Of a DNA stretch of 64,000 bases, positions 11,775-21,543 are shown piece by piece; position 1 is the first letter of the stretch, and the number at the start of each line of letters is the position of its first letter. The translations under genes were made by a program, and so were the position numbers. The notes beneath the pieces are model-generated. The model was given only the letters and a program-made list of their open reading frames with translations. It was not told where the DNA came from and did not search any database. The DNA is from Dissophora ornata (lineage: Eukaryota > Mortierellomycota > Mortierellomycetes > Mortierellales > Mortierellaceae), in assembly GCA_025201705.1 (NCBI GenBank), contig MU616581.1:38930-102929 (forward strand). The letters run 5' to 3'.

Positions 11775-13406
11775 CTAAATGCTCTGAGGGTTTCTGACTA
11801 AATTTGAATCATCTCCTTCCCATTGGGTGATAGCTTGGGGTCCTCGACCCTGCACGTTGATAATCTCATTTGGTCTATACACACTCTGGTCTCTCTTTAG
11901 CCCGACTTGTTGTGCTCCTGCTAATGCTGCAGAGTGATCCATAATTTCTCCGTGAGCATTACCGGTGAATGCATACACTGGCACCGATGTGTAATTGGCA
12001 CTTCCTGGTGGCAGAAGAGGCAGATGCAAGTTTTGAGACCCCTGCAGAGGGCTAATATCCCCCATATGGTAGGCTTGTCCTGGACCGGCCATATCAGGCG
12101 AAGCGATTGGGCCAGAGTCCCGGTTGTATCTAGCATTTGCCTTCAATCCATCGTTTTCCTCGGAGTCGCTGCTTCCTGACACATTCACGAATGAATTACG
12201 TTGATTCCGCTTCTTCCGCCGATACAGCAGAAATCCTGCAGCAAGAGCGATTAGGCTCGCGCCTCCCACAGCACCCCCGATTATAGGTCCGGGGCTTGAA
12301 GGTGATGGAAGAGGGGAGGTAGAAGACGAGGGTGTCGACGGTGCAGTAGTGGCGCCTGGTTGTGGTGTTGGCGTATATGTCGACTGCCAGGCGTTGGACT
12401 TCATGTTGTAGACGACTGTAATGCTACTTGTCAGAGCTGTGATTTCGCTGTCACATCCGCCCCATGCCAAAAACAAGTCATTGGTGATTGCACAGACTGT
12501 GTTCCCACGCGCCACTATTGCACCGCCATCGACTCCTTTGGTCCAGGTCAGTGTGGCGACGTCAAGTGCGTAGATGTCTCCTAATACAGCACCAGTCTGA
12601 TCGATCCCTCCAAAGACGATCATCTTCGTACCTCCATACGCTGGCACCATGCAATGACTCATCCTTGCTGGTGGTACATCACCTGTGTCCGATAGCAGGG
12701 TCCATCCAGAATTGGGAACATACTCGTAGAGTCCGCGTTGAAGTGTATTCGTAGTGGTGGTTGCTCCTCCATGAACGAGCAGACTTTTCCTGACTGTACT
12801 CCAGGACGCCGCAAAGCTATTCACACCCAATAGTGTGGGTTGCATCGGCACACTGTTGATCTGGTTGCTGACAGGGTTGTATTGTTGCATCGATACGCTT
12901 CCATTGACCTGCCAGCCATTCACAACGTAGACAAGGCCAGACACCGCGTCAGTTGCTGCTGCCAGACCTTTAACGTTGTTCACGTTCCCTGAGACACCGA
13001 TGACAGACCAAGTATCATTGTCTGTGGCGTATTTGTGGGCCGTCTGGTTCGACAACAGGAACCAGCTCTTGTTGTCGCTCAAAAATGTGCTAGCATATTT
13101 GTAGTCGCCAAAGCCATCCGTCAGGTTTTTGAATGCAGGCTGAGAGGTGGTCCAGTTCGTCGATAGGTCGATAGAAAACGTCTGTCCGAGTGGTGTCGAC
13201 GTGGTTGTCGTGGTTCCCCCATGGATATACATGGCTCTACCCTCGACAAAGACCGAGGACATTCCCCAGAGGGAGATTGGCTGAAAAGTCGACTGGGAAT
13301 GGGTATTGGTTGCCATGAGGAAACAGAGGAAGGCACTTAAAGTGTAGGAGGAGCGTCCGGCAGCGGGTTGGGATGACCCTGCTCCTGCTCTTGTCCTGAG
13401 AATCAT
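11775..13406 (-). CDS. Kelch-repeat membrane protein 3
   Basis: 543 residues, single exon. Signal peptide up to about THSQS, with an N-terminal arginine-containing n-region. The kelch ectodomain includes MIVFGGIDQTGAVLGDIYAL and DLFLAWGGCD, closest in wording to kelch protein 2. A Pro/Ser/Thr stalk leads to a Gly/Ala-rich membrane helix near residues 374-397 (IIGGAVGGASLIALAAGFLL) and a stop-transfer RRKKRNQR. The ~145-residue tail contains Tyr-rich and Pro-rich stretches (NYTSVPVYAF). Same orientation as its paralogues; separated from them by the MFS gene. Confidence 0.8.
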   Translation of the reverse strand: MILRTRAGAGSSQPAAGRSSYTLSAFLCFLMATNTHSQSTFQPISLWGMSSVFVEGRAMYIHGGTTTTTSTPLGQTFSIDLSTNWTTSQPAFKNLTDGFGDYKYASTFLSDNKSWFLLSNQTAHKYATDNDTWSVIGVSGNVNNVKGLAAATDAVSGLVYVVNGWQVNGSVSMQQYNPVSNQINSVPMQPTLLGVNSFAASWSTVRKSLLVHGGATTTTNTLQRGLYEYVPNSGWTLLSDTGDVPPARMSHCMVPAYGGTKMIVFGGIDQTGAVLGDIYALDVATLTWTKGVDGGAIVARGNTVCAITNDLFLAWGGCDSEITALTSSITVVYNMKSNAWQSTYTPTPQPGATTAPSTPSSSTSPLPSPSSPGPIIGGAVGGASLIALAAGFLLYRRKKRNQRNSFVNVSGSSDSEENDGLKANARYNRDSGPIASPDMAGPGQAYHMGDISPLQGSQNLHLPLLPPGSANYTSVPVYAFTGNAHGEIMDHSAALAGAQQVGLKRDQSVYRPNEIINVQGRGPQAITQWEGDDSNLVRNPQSI

Positions 13407-15681
13407 TATTATTGGGTGTATGTTGTGACAGAGGGATTGTGACCGCGACCGGAAAAGATAGAGAAGAACAGCTCGGAAGGAGTTTGGGACAGAGGCAGGG
13501 CAAGGAAAGGATGGTGGGGATGGGGCGAGAAAATGAAAGAAAGGAGAGACAAAGGCAAGGATGGGTGAGACCTCTTGAAAAAGTGTTCTCTGTGGCGGTT
13601 GACAACGGCAACCTTAATAGCACACTGATTGTCGCATTGCAACATGTACTCCCTCCCTCGTTTGCCCTGCGATAAAAATAAATCAACCCCTTCAGAGGAC
13701 GTGGCAAGCTTTTTTTTCTAATTATTTTGTCAGCAAAGGTCCAGGCGCCTAAAATATGTCCCCGAAGGCACTTCGCCATGCTTTCATTCTGTGTGAATAA
13801 CAAGCGTTGGTATTCAGTCTTCCCTGTTAACATTCTGCAGACTCTCCTGAGTTGATGATATGTCTCTTCGTTGCATACATAGCCGGGTTTCCAATAGGCA
13901 GTGCACCTTGGCTGTGAATCCCTTTTGACTAACATACACAACTGGGCTGTGCTGCGTCCACAGCGGTCAGGTGACCGCTGTGTAAAAGAACCAGTTTTGC
14001 TGCACCTGGGGGTTACGCGCACTAGCCTTTAACACTTGGATACAAGCGCTGGGTCTGCAGTTTCAACTTCCAAGAGTGGCACCACAATATGGTGCCACAT
14101 GGTCCTTCACCGTAGTGATTACTGGAGTCGAGGCTCCACGATCACTTCAGCTTGGCGCAATGGCGAGTGTTTTTGCTTCGCTGAAATCTGAATACACTTG
14201 AAAAATGAGAGCAGGTTTAGAGCAGAAGTAGACCGCCGATATCTTAGAGAGATCCTGAGCGAGGTTCAACACTATGGACGCGATGCAACAATGCGCGTTT
14301 TTCAGTCTTGGGGTCCCAAAAAAATGTGTGAGGGGGAGTCACACAGTTTTGATGATCATTCGACGACAGCCTTTTTCACTAAAATGTCTCCGTTCTCCAC
14401 CTGCGAAAATAGCAAGCACCGCCTCAACGCTCGATCATTTTTATTTCGACTTGCTGGAAAGTCAAAAAGTGAGTTTGAAGTAAAGTGTATGGAGACCGAA
14501 AAATAGAGCCTGGGCAATCGTGCACTCGATTAACTTTAGTTTCAGGTATTGAAAGGGAGCACTGAAAGTTATCAATATTGCACGGCTTAGAGAGAAGTTA
14601 TTATTTTGACTCATCGATTGAGAGTTAGTTGTTGCAACAGTTGTCAACACTGTCGGATAGGACATCACTAAGAATCTGGCGACCTCGGTTTTGTTTGTTC
14701 TGGTTAGCTACACCCTCACTAAATAACTAAATAACGAGAAATCGAATATGTAAGGTGTTTATTTCTACCGCGTTGTTTAACACGTAACACTCACAGAAGA
14801 CGAAAGATGACAGTTTTTTAGGCAACAGGAATTGTTTACAACGAGCCCGAGGGGATGAGGTAAATATATCCGATCATGCTCGACACCAGCTACAGCAAGC
14901 TCTGGCACGACGTGTTTGTGAAACAATCAAAAATGAAAACATGATTGCCTACAAGCAGGGCCATCGATATTTCAACAATTTTGCGGATGTGTGAAGTTGC
15001 AAACGATAAGGCGGGTGGCATTTTGAAGTCCACGGCCGGTGTTCATCAGATGGGCCTGCTGTGAGTCGGAGTAGGGACTGTGAAGGTTGGGTAGCCTGAC
15101 CTGTATCCAGGTCAAGACAGCATTTTTTTTTCAGTCGCCTGCTCAATGTGTGTTTGCATGGAGAGCCATCTTTCGCATGGATTAGGCTATCTTGTCGATT
15201 GGAATGATGCGGTCGTCAAAGACAAAGGCGTAATAATGCATTTGCCATATCCCTTGAAGGCCACAGCTGAGACTCTGTAAGGTGCAGTTGGTATTCGGGT
15301 GGTCAACACAGCAGCCCCGGTGAGGCAGGCACAGTGACATGGCTTCACAGCTGCGTAACCACGCTTCTCTCTCCCTCCAAAGGAAGAAAAGAAAATTCCG
15401 CAATTGCGGTGTAATCCATGACTGACGGTGATGTTCCTGTGCTCTAAACAACAATAAAGTCGATACCACATGGAGTGATATCTGCTCCATGGACTACTGA
15501 CGGCATTTTTTTCAGATGCTTTGGTGCACACAGCACTTAGATACGCGCTGTTTTCTGAGAATACACTGCTCTCAATACAAGTCGTGTCTGTCCATGCTTA
15601 AGTGTAATGTACCTTATGAAAGGAACTAACAAAACATCCGGTTTTTATTCTCTCTTTTTCTTTCACGGTGACGTTACTTGA
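13407..15681. other. Long intergenic region between kelch genes 3 and 4
   Basis: 2.3 kb. Several short open frames exist on both strands, but none has a recognisable motif, consistent start or splice pattern. I see no tRNA or repeat array. Confidence 0.35.
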
Positions 15682-17415
15682 CTACTGTGTTGGGGTATAT
15701 ACGTTGTGACCTTGAGGGTGAACATAGACGCTGCTTGGGGTGGTAGGTTGCCCAGAATTGTATGACGCTTGCGGGCTTGGGGCATCATACGTGCTCGCGT
15801 AGACACTGCCTGGATTACCTGGAGAGCCGCCTGCCTGCCCAGGCGCTTGCTGATAAAGGCTTTGATTCACAGATGGTACGAATATCTGAGGGCCGTATGG
15901 CTGCGGTTGGATATAGTATTGCGTTTCTGGCCGCGCTTGGTGATGTTGTGGCGACTGGGCCTGGGGTTGAAGCTGAGGCTGGGGTTGAGGCTGGGGCTGG
16001 AGCTGAAGTTGAGGTTGGGGTTGAAGCTGATATTGCTGTTGCAGCTGCGGCTGGAGTTGAGGCTGAGGCTGGGGCTGAGGCTGGGGTTGGGGTTGAAGCT
16101 GATATTGCTGCTGCAGCTGGGGCTGGGGTTGAAGCTGGGGCTGGGGCAGAGGTTGATATTGCTGTTGCGGCTGTGACATTGGATAGCCATACGATTGACG
16201 ACTAGGGTCCGTAGATGCGACAAACTCTGTCGGTTTTGCGACTACCACCGTCGAAGTAGGGTTCGCCACTGTAACGGCTTTGCGCTTTTTGGATCTCTGT
16301 TTGTAGAAAACCAGACCCCCAAGGGCAATGAGGACCACTCCACCTACACTGCAGCCAATGATAAGACCCAGGTTGGATTTGGGTTTGGTCGCGATGTAAT
16401 TGGTTGTCCATGACCCAGTCTTGATGTTGTACACGACCGTGTCATTGATGATGGCATTTGCAGTGGTGTATCCTCCCCAGGAAACGAAATAGTCATTGGT
16501 GACCGCACAAGTGTGTGCCGTCCGCCCTCCCGATAAGCCAGCATCAGAACCTTTCGTCCATGTTAAAGATGCCACGTCAAGAATGTACAGATCGGACAGA
16601 GCAAGGTTATCTGAGTTCAGCGTAGCTCGCTCTCCTTGTCCCCCGAAGAGAACCATTTTGGCACCAGAGTAGGCTGGAACGAGGCAAGCGGAGTAGCGTG
16701 CTGGGGGTATATCACCTTTTGTCACCAGAGTGCTCCAGCCAGTGTTAGGGTCATATATATACATGTTGTTGCTGGTCCTATTGGTATCGGTGTCGTAGCC
16801 TCCAAAGAAAAGCACTCCTTTTCTGACAGGGGACCAAACGACAGAGTGGAGCCTTGTCGACAACAGATTCGATGCCATCCCTGTATAATGAAACTCGCTT
16901 TCTTGAGCAAAGTAGATTAGCTCAGAACGGGTGTTCGAGGTGGCATCGAAGTATCCATTGGGAATGTATATTCGGCCAGAATCTGGGTTTGTGGCTGCAG
17001 AAAGGCCCAGGACGGCACTTAGGATGTTCCCGGAATTGAGGGTGCTCCAGTTTGAGTGTTCAAAGTTGTAGAGGTATGCAGTCTTGTTGTTGATCATGAA
17101 CCAGTTCTTGTTATCGGCGGTAAGCGAGTTTGCTATGGCCGCACCCGCTTTTCCATCCGACAGGGACTTGAAGGCCGGACTGGAGGTGCTCCATGACTTG
17201 GATAGGTCGAGCGAGAACATCTGCCCAACCAAAATGTTGAGGGAATCGTCGGTATAGCCGCCCAGGACATACATCGCCTGGCCTTCTATGTATACACTTG
17301 ACGAAAAGTAGGTGCGAAATGGGGTGTATTGAGCATTGATGGGGATAAGCGTGCAAAGGTGCACAAGTAGGAGTAGAAGGTAGCTTCGCACTAGAGTTTG
17401 AAATTTGTGCATCAT
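15682..17415 (-). CDS. Kelch-repeat membrane protein 4 with Pro/Gln repeat tail
   Basis: 577 residues with the start at 17415 (MMHKFQTLVRSYLLLLL...), which gives a clean signal peptide ending at INAQ. The frame is open to 17709, but that extension is basic and not signal-like. The ectodomain has kelch blades (VLFFGGYDTDTNRTSNNMYI, MVLFGGQGERA, YFVSWGGY). A Gly/Val/Leu-rich helix near residues 347-370 (GLIIGCSVGGVVLIALGGLV) is followed by KQRSKKRK. The ~205-residue tail contains a P-Q-L-Q repeat tract (roughly residues 415-490). The repeat makes long spurious frames on the opposite strand. Confidence 0.8.
   Translation of the reverse strand: MMHKFQTLVRSYLLLLLVHLCTLIPINAQYTPFRTYFSSSVYIEGQAMYVLGGYTDDSLNILVGQMFSLDLSKSWSTSSPAFKSLSDGKAGAAIANSLTADNKNWFMINNKTAYLYNFEHSNWSTLNSGNILSAVLGLSAATNPDSGRIYIPNGYFDATSNTRSELIYFAQESEFHYTGMASNLLSTRLHSVVWSPVRKGVLFFGGYDTDTNRTSNNMYIYDPNTGWSTLVTKGDIPPARYSACLVPAYSGAKMVLFGGQGERATLNSDNLALSDLYILDVASLTWTKGSDAGLSGGRTAHTCAVTNDYFVSWGGYTTANAIINDTVVYNIKTGSWTTNYIATKPKSNLGLIIGCSVGGVVLIALGGLVFYKQRSKKRKAVTVANPTSTVVVAKPTEFVASTDPSRQSYGYPMSQPQQQYQPLPQPQLQPQPQLQQQYQLQPQPQPQPQPQPQLQPQLQQQYQLQPQPQLQLQPQPQPQPQLQPQAQSPQHHQARPETQYYIQPQPYGPQIFVPSVNQSLYQQAPGQAGGSPGNPGSVYASTYDAPSPQASYNSGQPTTPSSVYVHPQGHNVYTPTQ
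15950..16172. repeat. Imperfect 6-bp-unit minisatellite in the kelch 4 tail
   Basis: About 220 bases built from GGCTGG / GGTTGA / AGCTGA-like hexamers (on the + strand), interspersed with longer units ending TGATATTGCTG. On the coding strand it encodes Pro-Gln and Leu-Gln dipeptides. Likely length-variable between strains. Confidence 0.75.
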
Positions 17416-18837
17416 GAAATGATACAGCAAAAACAGGCTTGCGGGGGTGGGGGGTGGATGTGGGTGCAGAAAAAAGAAAGAAAAGGAAAAGCGCCCAAAC
17501 AACTGGGCATGCAAAGCGATTGGAATACCGAGTATTTTATTTCTCCTATTGCTCCTCGGAAGGGCTCTCAATCTCAGAAACCGAGGGTGGCCGAGAACCG
17601 TAGGGGTCTTCGCCTTCTTGAGAGCAAAAAAAAAAATCTTAAATGCACCGCCATGTGCGCCATGTTTGTGCATTGAGTTTTGTGCGCTATGTTTTATTTT
17701 CATGTCCATTCAGATGTGGGCGGAAAAAGGCTGTCCAAAGTTGTGGCGTTGATGGTTGTGACCAAACGTCTCTTGATGACTCTCGGCAGCTCCGCGACAG
17801 CGTCTCTCTGACCATCGAAAACGTCTTAATCTCGTGGATTAACATAGTCTGACTCACTTAGCTCCCTTGTGAACGTCTGAAAGTTCGGATGAGTGGATGC
17901 GGTATTATCAACTGCAGGAAAATCAACTGCAAACTCGAGTTCAAAGAGGACCGCCTGAATTTATCGGAGGCGCTAGTGGTTTTCCCTGCCCAACCTACAA
18001 AAGGAATTTCATACAAGGTCAGCCGCGCGGAAGTACCTGTCCCTCTGCGCCTGTGTCTGCGGCGACCAGTTTCAATCTGAGGAGATCTTTCTCACTGCTT
18101 CTCGGCGTGCAACGGTCTTGCAATCGCGCGTGTTTGTTGGGTTGTCAGATGCTTGCACTCTGTTGAGCAGGGACAGAACATTTAATTCTAAGCTGCAATT
18201 CGCACCTAGGAGAGTACTTGCAGGTTATATTCTGCTGAACGGACGGGAATTGATTGTCAACCTGGTACAGTAGAAATCCATACGCCCTTTATTACTGTTG
18301 ATAATGAAAAGTCGCCATGTAACGCTCTAGTCGCCTTGCCCCGACACCAAGGTGCCTGAGAAATATCAGGATCAAGAATCACTGGATACAGGACTAATGA
18401 GCCAACAAGCAGGCCAGTTCCATCTCAGAACAGTACATCATCTCGCAGGCGCGCAAAGTCCACATCAAGTTCCACAACCTCTGTTTATTTCTTATGATGG
18501 GCTTCGAGATACTTGACCACACATAGGATGTATCTCGTCTTATTGTTGGCCGATTTCTATTCTTGAGGGTCTGGCGCGGAAAATAAGACATTCAGGATAA
18601 ATTAACTCAAAATTACTACACGATGCGCTCAGAAAAGTGTGACGTTTCCAGCGATGTCACTGATGTCATCGGCGATCGAGAAGGTAGGCTACTTTTGTAA
18701 AGGTATATCATATCATCTGTCTGTGTGAAAGTGGCGGAACCCCAAGGCAAGACGCCGTTTATAGCGAAGGGATTTTCGTCCGGACGCCATCAGATGGCCA
18801 GGCCGCGCGCGATACATACATCTAATGCTGTTGGAAA
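17416..18837. other. Intergenic
   Basis: 1.4 kb with no supported gene. It holds the 5' flank of kelch gene 4 and the 3' flank of the LRR-family paralogue. Confidence 0.4.
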
Positions 18838-20841
18838 CTACGCGCACCCATTTACGTACCCTACAATATAAGAAGCTGTCGTCGAAACGACACCGGTATC
18901 CTCAACTTTAAACTCTTGCAGATGGTGGTTCATTGACCTGAGCAAAGCCAAGATCTCGCAACAACCTTCGTCGCCAATCCTTCGATTGCCCGAGATATCG
19001 AGCCGCTTGAGATTAGAACCTTTACTGATTGCCATCATCACGAACGTCTTTGCGGTCTCGGCATCGATATCATTATAAGAGATTTTTAGTTGCGAAAGTC
19101 GCTCGAACCGCTTTCGGACTCTCTCGTCCCTATTCGAGATTAGGATTGCCAGCGCAGGAATCGTGAAACATGCATGTGATATGCACAGTCTCGACAGGCC
19201 TGTGTTGCTCCAAAGGATTTTTTGGAGGTTGTTTGCGGCTACGGCCGTGTCGATTAGAACATCATCCAGCACTAGTTGTGTTAGAAGTCGACAGCTATTT
19301 GAGATATCTCCACTTTGGAGAAAGAGTGGTACTCCACGAATGACGAGCCTCTGAAGGGTGGAGCACTTGAGAACATCCTTTAGGCCGGCATACATCGTGC
19401 CGTCCGTGGAATTGCCCTTGAATTCGAAAAACGTGAGGCGCATCTTGGATAGGGTCTCACCGAGACCATTGAATTGATCGCAGATGGCGTTGAATTGAGC
19501 TCCGGCGGTTCGCTTTGGGGCCTCAAAGTATGCGGGATCGATTTGGATAATAACCTTTTTCGTGTCTCGGCTGCTGGACAGGGTCTTTGTGAATATGATC
19601 AAGGACGCGGAGCAGGTCAGAGTCACGTTAAATTCGGCGCTTTTTGTCGTGAGAAGGGAGTAGTCATCCAAGAAAGTAAGTTACTTGGGTATGATAGGCT
19701 TGCTCGCCAATATTTTGTCATAGCACTCATAACAGACCCAAAGAGTTCGTCCAGTTTTTTGAGAAATAATTCCCTTCAGGTTTCCCGTCAACCCACATGT
19801 CGAGTCCGACACGGTGGCAGCGCGAAGAAGAGTTGTCATGGCTGCTCGCTGATGATTATCAACGACTACGTGCCTTGAGTAAAAGTTGCGGGGTCCAATG
19901 CCTGCCCCGTTCAGGTGGATTCTATTGTGCGCCGTCGTGCGTAGTGACGACATATATTGGTCAATAAGATCTCCAGGAATCCGAGGGTAGCCATGTGTTT
20001 GCATCGCAATAGATGCGCCCTGCAGCAGATAGGTCTGAATGGTGTCCAACAAACTGATAATGTGTCTGTTGTTGTGGACGAAATCTCGTGGATTCTTGAC
20101 AGTGTAACCATCGTGTTCAGTCATGTGGATCGCATCCTCGGCTCCAGTCGTGTACGAAGGAGCTTGACATGGCACCAAAATCCTGAAAGGTTTGCTCGTT
20201 CCTTCGACAAAGGGATCATCCAGTAGCGGAGCAACCAGAAACAATCTCGGCATTCCATCGACCGAATCGGTGAACTCCCTCGGCGGTTGTACCGTGGAAA
20301 CAACAGAGTGTGGGTTACTACCGGTCAACGGAAACCCAATGGGGCTATGAGAACGTTGCCTGCAAGATTCGCTATCCGCGCGCTCTCCTTGAAGGTTGTC
20401 CGCGCTCCTGCTCCTGTGAATTGAGGGACAGCCCTTTTGCAACTTGTCATGTAGACTCAAAGTCATTGCATACTCTAGTTGTGCCGACTCCAAGGCCAAT
20501 AGTTCGTCCTGGTCGTATGCGACAGACGAAGTGTGATTAGCCATCTCGAGGAAGGCCGTGGAACGTGGAGGCAAAGAAGCAGGTCGAAGGGGAGGTACAA
20601 CCGGATGGAAGGGTGCTGGAGGAGGTTGGGGATCCACTGGCGGGTATGGTACTGGCGGCGGGTACCTTTGATTTGCCATAGAGCTGTCATAGTGGGGCTG
20701 GTGATGATAAAAGTTGTTCGGGACTTGTGGGACATGCGGTGGATATTGATGAGGGGTAACCATAAGTTGTGGCGGTGGTTGGTGCCAGAGGATGGTTGTG
20801 TTGACATTTCCCTGTGGATGGGTTGTTATGAAGTATGACAT
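18838..20841 (-). pseudogene. Intronless LRR-family paralogue A, interrupted by an in-frame TAA
   Basis: The reading frame from 20841 (MSYFITTHPQ...) runs to a TAA at 19683-19681 and continues in the same frame to 18838. The parts before and after the stop line up without a gap against the neighbouring paralogue B: PIIPK-stop-LTFLDDYSLL here, PVKDEYQVSLRDYETL there, so TAA stands where B has TAC (Tyr). Domains: a Pro-rich N-terminus; a short charged helix; a globular domain starting near RLFLVAPLLDDPF and ending WVCYECYDKIL; then about five LRR-like units (LKRLDISGNRRIGDEGC). Without readthrough the product lacks all LRRs. A 45-nt intron (GTAACT...AAAAG) could also remove the stop, but it would be shorter than nearly all others here and would break the alignment. 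Function unknown; a fast-evolving, probably lineage-specific family. Confidence 0.65.
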
Positions 20842-21543
20842 TCTTTGCGTGTGATAGAAGAAGAGAAAGAAAACTAAGAAAACTTCAGCTTATATATATT
20901 GGCTCGTTGTTTTCTGCTTGGACCATGCACAAACAGCGTCGGTGGTATCCCTCACCATCTCAAACGCAGCAATTGGCACATAATTTTAGACGCAGTTCAA
21001 GACCAAGCACCGCACAGTTGCCGAAGAAGTTACCAATCGACTCTATGCATTCATGCCATTATTTTCTTCCTTCCCATTCAAAGTCTAGGCATCCAATAGA
21101 TTCTTCCACAGACGGAGTTTTTCTCCCGTCCCCCTGCACGGTACATGCACAATGGCACATTGCCCTCCTCGACACAAGGGCCGAGATGCGCCTATTTGGA
21201 CAAATAAAAAAATTACCTGGGAACAAGACTTTCGAAAGCCAGAATCATCATGCAGTTCATATTACAAGTGAGGCCGCCCTCGGTTCTAAAAAAAAAGCAT
21301 TTTAAGGGTGTGTCCAGACTCTTGTGCCATGTCCCTTGCTCGAAAGCACCCCAGAACCTAGATAGAACGTTCCTGTTCCCCTGCAGAGTATGCCAGAGGT
21401 CGTTTTCATCTTGGAAAACACCAATGTGCTGTTTTCCTTCAAAAGACGGGTTACATGAACCTCTCTCTGAACGCAGCCCGTACAAAGAGAAAACTGCTCC
21501 AAAAAAAGAACTGACGAGGGAATGATTATTAAAAGATGTCGTT
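20842..21543. other. Intergenic between paralogues A and B
   Basis: 700 bases with no supported gene; promoter side of A and 3' flank of B. Confidence 0.4.

Noticed and set aside
15762..16205. Long plus-strand frames of Gly/Val/Glu or Leu/Arg repeats
   Set aside because: They are the reverse strand of the Pro-Gln repeat of kelch gene 4.
19636..19680. A 45-nt intron that would remove the TAA in paralogue A
   Set aside because: Too short for this gene set, poor acceptor, and the gap-free alignment with paralogue B shows the bases are coding.
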